64,000 nucleotides of DNA from the NCBI RefSeq assembly GCF_010093045.1, contig NZ_CP048115.1, positions 2,914,001 to 2,978,000 on the forward strand, in the 5' to 3' direction. The notes beneath the pieces are model-generated. The model was not told where the DNA came from. It did no database searches and saw only the letters and a program-made list of their open reading frames with translations. The translations under genes and the position numbers were made by a program. Of this stretch, positions 62,301-64,000 are shown one piece after another (positions within the stretch are counted from its first letter, which is position 1; each line of letters opens with the position of its first letter). Source of the stretch: Mucilaginibacter sp. 14171R-50 (GTDB taxonomy: Bacteria > Bacteroidota > Bacteroidia > Sphingobacteriales > Sphingobacteriaceae).

Positions 62301-63130
62301 ACTATTCTTATGTTGACAATGTTATTACCACAGTGACCAACAAATGGGTGTACCTTGAAAAGACATTCCTGGTTCCGGCCGATGTTACCCAGCTGAATCT
62401 CCGGGTCGACAACAACGGCGCCCCTGGCGGCGGAACGGTTTGGTTCGATGATTTGCGTCTTTATCCTGCCGATGCGCTGATGAGTACCTATAATTACGAA
62501 CCGCTGGTCGGGCTTACCGGGTCGGGCGATGAAAAAGGACAGACGGTAAGTTATGAGTACGACAATTACAGACGGTTGGTCGTGGAGCGTGACCTGAACG
62601 GATTTATTACGAAAACCTATACGTACCATAAAAGAATTTTCAGTAATGCAGCCATCAGCCAGACCTATGAAAAACAAGGCTGCCCGGTTAACACTACCCC
62701 TTCACAAATCCCTTACAATGTAGCGGCCAATGCTTATACTTCGACACTCTCCCAGCAGGATGCGGATGACAAAGCGGCCGCTGATCAGAAATCTAACGGA
62801 CAAAACAACGCAAATGTTAACGGAACATGTACGCCGGTAAGTGTGCCCGTTTCCTTTAACCTGGTCAATCATACCGGTCTGAGCGGGTACGTAGTAACGT
62901 TTTCGGGTTCTGGCTATACAAGCTTTAGTTTCAACGCCAATAGTACAATGAAAACGGTCAGCGTTAATTCAGGCACTTACAGCGTTTCGGTTGCTCCGGT
63001 GGGTAGTTACACAGTCCAGCGGGTGTTCGACCTGACGGGCAAGGCGGCGCAGTACGGCCCGGGGACGACCTTTACCAATGTCATAATCAGTCCAGGTAAC
63101 ATTCTTACGCTTAGCATAACCCCTTATTAA
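59357..63130 (+). CDS. Rhs cocoon component A, third copy
   Basis: A 1257-residue exported protein from the ATG at 59357. The signal core is LRLLYVLLLIFFQAACAYG, about 55 residues in; a TTG at 59459 would give a more usual signal length. The SpvB-like front is KVNLYSGQLQYEAAITKLKF, ISVSYKASGVKVQELQSITG and SWKLNAGGLIGRYVQGLPDE. Late parts have a jelly-roll-like segment (YDGMEEAGSWAGVTYDNTFS), a YD segment (VSYEYDNYRRLVVERDLNGF), a DUF5977-like module ending NGQNNANVNGTC, and an Ig-like tail (FNLVNHTGLSGYVVTFSGSG) shared with the second A protein. Gene B begins 13 bases later. Confidence 0.8.
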   Translation: MTLLTKQRVVVSVRAFASVPGYSKKLLFVIRLFNLHSNNYLRGLRLLYVLLLIFFQAACAYGQNATVNVNSVASPSANAASALNSSQNYKVNLYSGQLQYEAAITKLKFAGIDIPISVSYKASGVKVQELQSITGTSWKLNAGGLIGRYVQGLPDEHANGYCGANRIGGNNYVAATTTYAVNAINNDNTKTTWDTEPDQFFFSFLNFSGIFMLDPDGRPVLKSSYGLKIIYSPFDRTTGRAAGGQEQWIIKDRQGNSYYFGSGATETSVVTNKGQNAVNAFTKTFISGWYLSKIITTDNQIINFSYQSTSGQSYTNYLNVVMYYVENNQTKSKAYNEDSDVSISAPLSLKSITYSIFEVNFNFDNSPALYEIELKQKGKTEYIYHFNYTGFFPSYRLLLSSIERQDIVTTERHYMYGFTYNSQVSLPERNSIQTDYWGYYNSNPGTSNVEGYGGSNKSPDPVRTQANILLSATNEFGGTDKFTYEQNVVGQSQVVGGVRIKNVTSYGENNAVVSSQTYDYTDPSTGYSSGQSFNGSGLEWFYAAPAMYYFSESITAVADLAGLSVGYSWVKVTNADGSASRYHYTNYSDYPDVGNETRYNINDHSSTTIDPISDIYSPNFPKTSFSFARGQILSKEEINADQKTVSEVTNTYSMSAATGDVVWKKVYPWSGIPFLPSVQLYAIHRSDFQQQDLLLTSQTQTNNFFINQTANGSSTTGITYTYTSYNGESFISSETKTLSNGNVEKTVYRYPFSVLTTIPSVGVTTSSPLSFMVQNNRIGDIVETTKTITKAGIEYLTSAVLNRYTAAGPGVKLTATYRLRNQGILKSNYIFYTVTPGGGSETETIDNTNLEPVQVIDYDAWGNPLSTKNAFSNIQTSNLYGYDKNYTVAKVVNAKPNEIFYDGMEEAGSWAGVTYDNTFSHSGQYSAKIVNTGSNEIYQHSNITLSVALAVPKKFKYSGWVYSTQPSAEIFLFMKRAGETGYYSYVDNVITTVTNKWVYLEKTFLVPADVTQLNLRVDNNGAPGGGTVWFDDLRLYPADALMSTYNYEPLVGLTGSGDEKGQTVSYEYDNYRRLVVERDLNGFITKTYTYHKRIFSNAAISQTYEKQGCPVNTTPSQIPYNVAANAYTSTLSQQDADDKAAADQKSNGQNNANVNGTCTPVSVPVSFNLVNHTGLSGYVVTFSGSGYTSFSFNANSTMKTVSVNSGTYSVSVAPVGSYTVQRVFDLTGKAAQYGPGTTFTNVIISPGNILTLSITPY

Positions 63131-63143
63131 ACCACATTTGACC

Positions 63144-64000
63144 ATGAATACGCTTATAATCCGCAATAGTTTACTATCCAAAATTGCCTCCGTATTACTG
63201 CTGCTGCAGTGGTTTACCGTTAAGGCGCAGGAGGAGAACTACCTCAGAACACGCATACCGCTATCCCCGGTAGCTACCGTTGCAGGTGTAGATGCCAATG
63301 CGTCAAACCCCTCACTGGTGCAAACCGACTTTGTATATTACGATCTATTCGGTCGTACGAAACAAACGGTGGGGTGCCAGCAATCATTTACCGGAAAAGA
63401 TGTAATCCATGCCGTAGAATATGATCTGATGGGCAGGGAGGCCAAACAATGGCTTCCGTATACCTTTGCCAACCCGACGCCGGGCGCTTACCGCCCTGCC
63501 GGGACTACCGAAACAGCGAGCTTCTACGCACCGGGGACCGCCGTGCCGGCGATCGCAACCACGAACGTGCCTTTCTCTATAACGACATACGACGGTTCTC
63601 CGCTTGCCAGGGTTACGGAACAAAGCTACGCCGGAGAGACCTGGCAAACCGGCTCGGGCCACACGGTAAAGACCTCATACGGGACAAACGCGGCCAACGA
63701 AGTGCGAAAATGGACCGTCAGCGGTACGGGTGCTTCCTATTCGATGTATCCCGCCGGCAAGCTTTTGGGCACAACCATCACGAATGAAAACGGCTACAGC
63801 GTCACACAGTACAAAGACTTAAGCGGAAATTTGGTTTGTAAAAAGGTCCAGGCCGGGGCGGCGCTATATCTATACACTGATTACCTCTATGATGATTTTA
63901 ATAATCTCCGTTACGTGGTGCCGCCATTGCCTACACTGCCTGCTGCCGTTCCGCTCCCTTCTTCATTTTCGGAGAGCGACCCACTTTTTGCAAATTTTTT
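63144..64000 (+). CDS. Rhs cocoon component B, DUF6443 front (cut by window end)
   Basis: The frame opens with ATG at 63144 and stays open to the last base, giving 285 residues. A signal peptide (LLSKIASVLLLLQWFTVKAQ) is followed by NYLRTRIPLSP and FVYYDLFGRTKQTVGCQQSF, the DUF6443 pattern seen in the two other B proteins, then VEYDLMGREAKQWLPY and DYLYDDFNNLRYVVPPLP. The Rhs core, tip and immunity gene must lie beyond the window. This is the third A/B pair in the same gene order. Confidence 0.88.
   Translation, partial: MNTLIIRNSLLSKIASVLLLLQWFTVKAQEENYLRTRIPLSPVATVAGVDANASNPSLVQTDFVYYDLFGRTKQTVGCQQSFTGKDVIHAVEYDLMGREAKQWLPYTFANPTPGAYRPAGTTETASFYAPGTAVPAIATTNVPFSITTYDGSPLARVTEQSYAGETWQTGSGHTVKTSYGTNAANEVRKWTVSGTGASYSMYPAGKLLGTTITNENGYSVTQYKDLSGNLVCKKVQAGAALYLYTDYLYDDFNNLRYVVPPLPTLPAAVPLPSSFSESDPLFANF

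Noticed and set aside
1..64000. CRISPR arrays, rRNA or tRNA genes
   Set aside because: I found no regularly spaced short repeats and no complete tRNA or rRNA signature. This was done by reading, not by a folding or covariance search.

Overview
The window looks like chromosomal DNA from a Bacteroidota bacterium, probably a soil or plant-associated Sphingobacteriaceae or Chitinophagaceae member (Mucilaginibacter-like). The reasons are a SusC/SusD pair with AraC regulators and glycosidases, a LytTR/His_kinase two-component pair, tyrosine-recombinase and XRE remnants typical of the phylum, DUF6443-type Rhs proteins, and a possible TTTG-N19-TAnnTTTG promoter. The genus is inference; the sequence was read without database searches.

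Layout. 1-3611: end of an ABC exporter locus (ATPase, permease, adhesin-like envelope protein) convergent with a LytTR response regulator and its sensor kinase. 3953-6447: two small unknown genes and a Pif1/RecD-like helicase with a C-terminal HRDC-like region. 6467-8954: a decayed patch with an integrase stub and two frameshifted gene fragments around an intact VOC-family gene, closed by a perfect 44-nt palindrome. 9071-23928: a carbohydrate locus with SusD, SusC, two paralogous AraC regulators, a PhyH-type dioxygenase, a TIM-barrel isomerase-like protein, a six-hairpin glycosidase, a GH43 enzyme and an arabinose/fucose-isomerase-like protein. 24328-25170: an FkbM methyltransferase.

25494-36253: an Rhs locus. 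Gene A (SpvB-like front, YD repeats) is followed by gene B (DUF6443, Rhs core, HELFH metallopeptidase tip), an exported immunity candidate, and a displaced cassette. The cassette repeats about 1.23 kb of the Rhs core almost exactly, then has a different tip (permuted papain-like) and a membrane immunity candidate. 36317-38200: a graveyard of XRE, primase/helicase-like and small membrane genes. 38344-49683: two convergent operons that together encode a type II secretion/type IV pilus-like machine (pseudopilins, GspF, GspE, secretin, PilN/PilO-like proteins, prepilin peptidase). 50736-58671 and 59357-64000: two more A/B Rhs pairs, the last one cut by the window end.

Working model. The A/B pairs resemble the TcB/TcC halves of a toxin cocoon, but both halves carry Sec signal peptides and each B protein ends in an interchangeable tip followed by an AT-rich immunity gene. 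The only outer-membrane export machine in the window sits between the Rhs clusters, so a T2SS-like route for periplasmic Rhs cocoons is the most interesting hypothesis here. It rests on linkage and domain logic, not on direct evidence.
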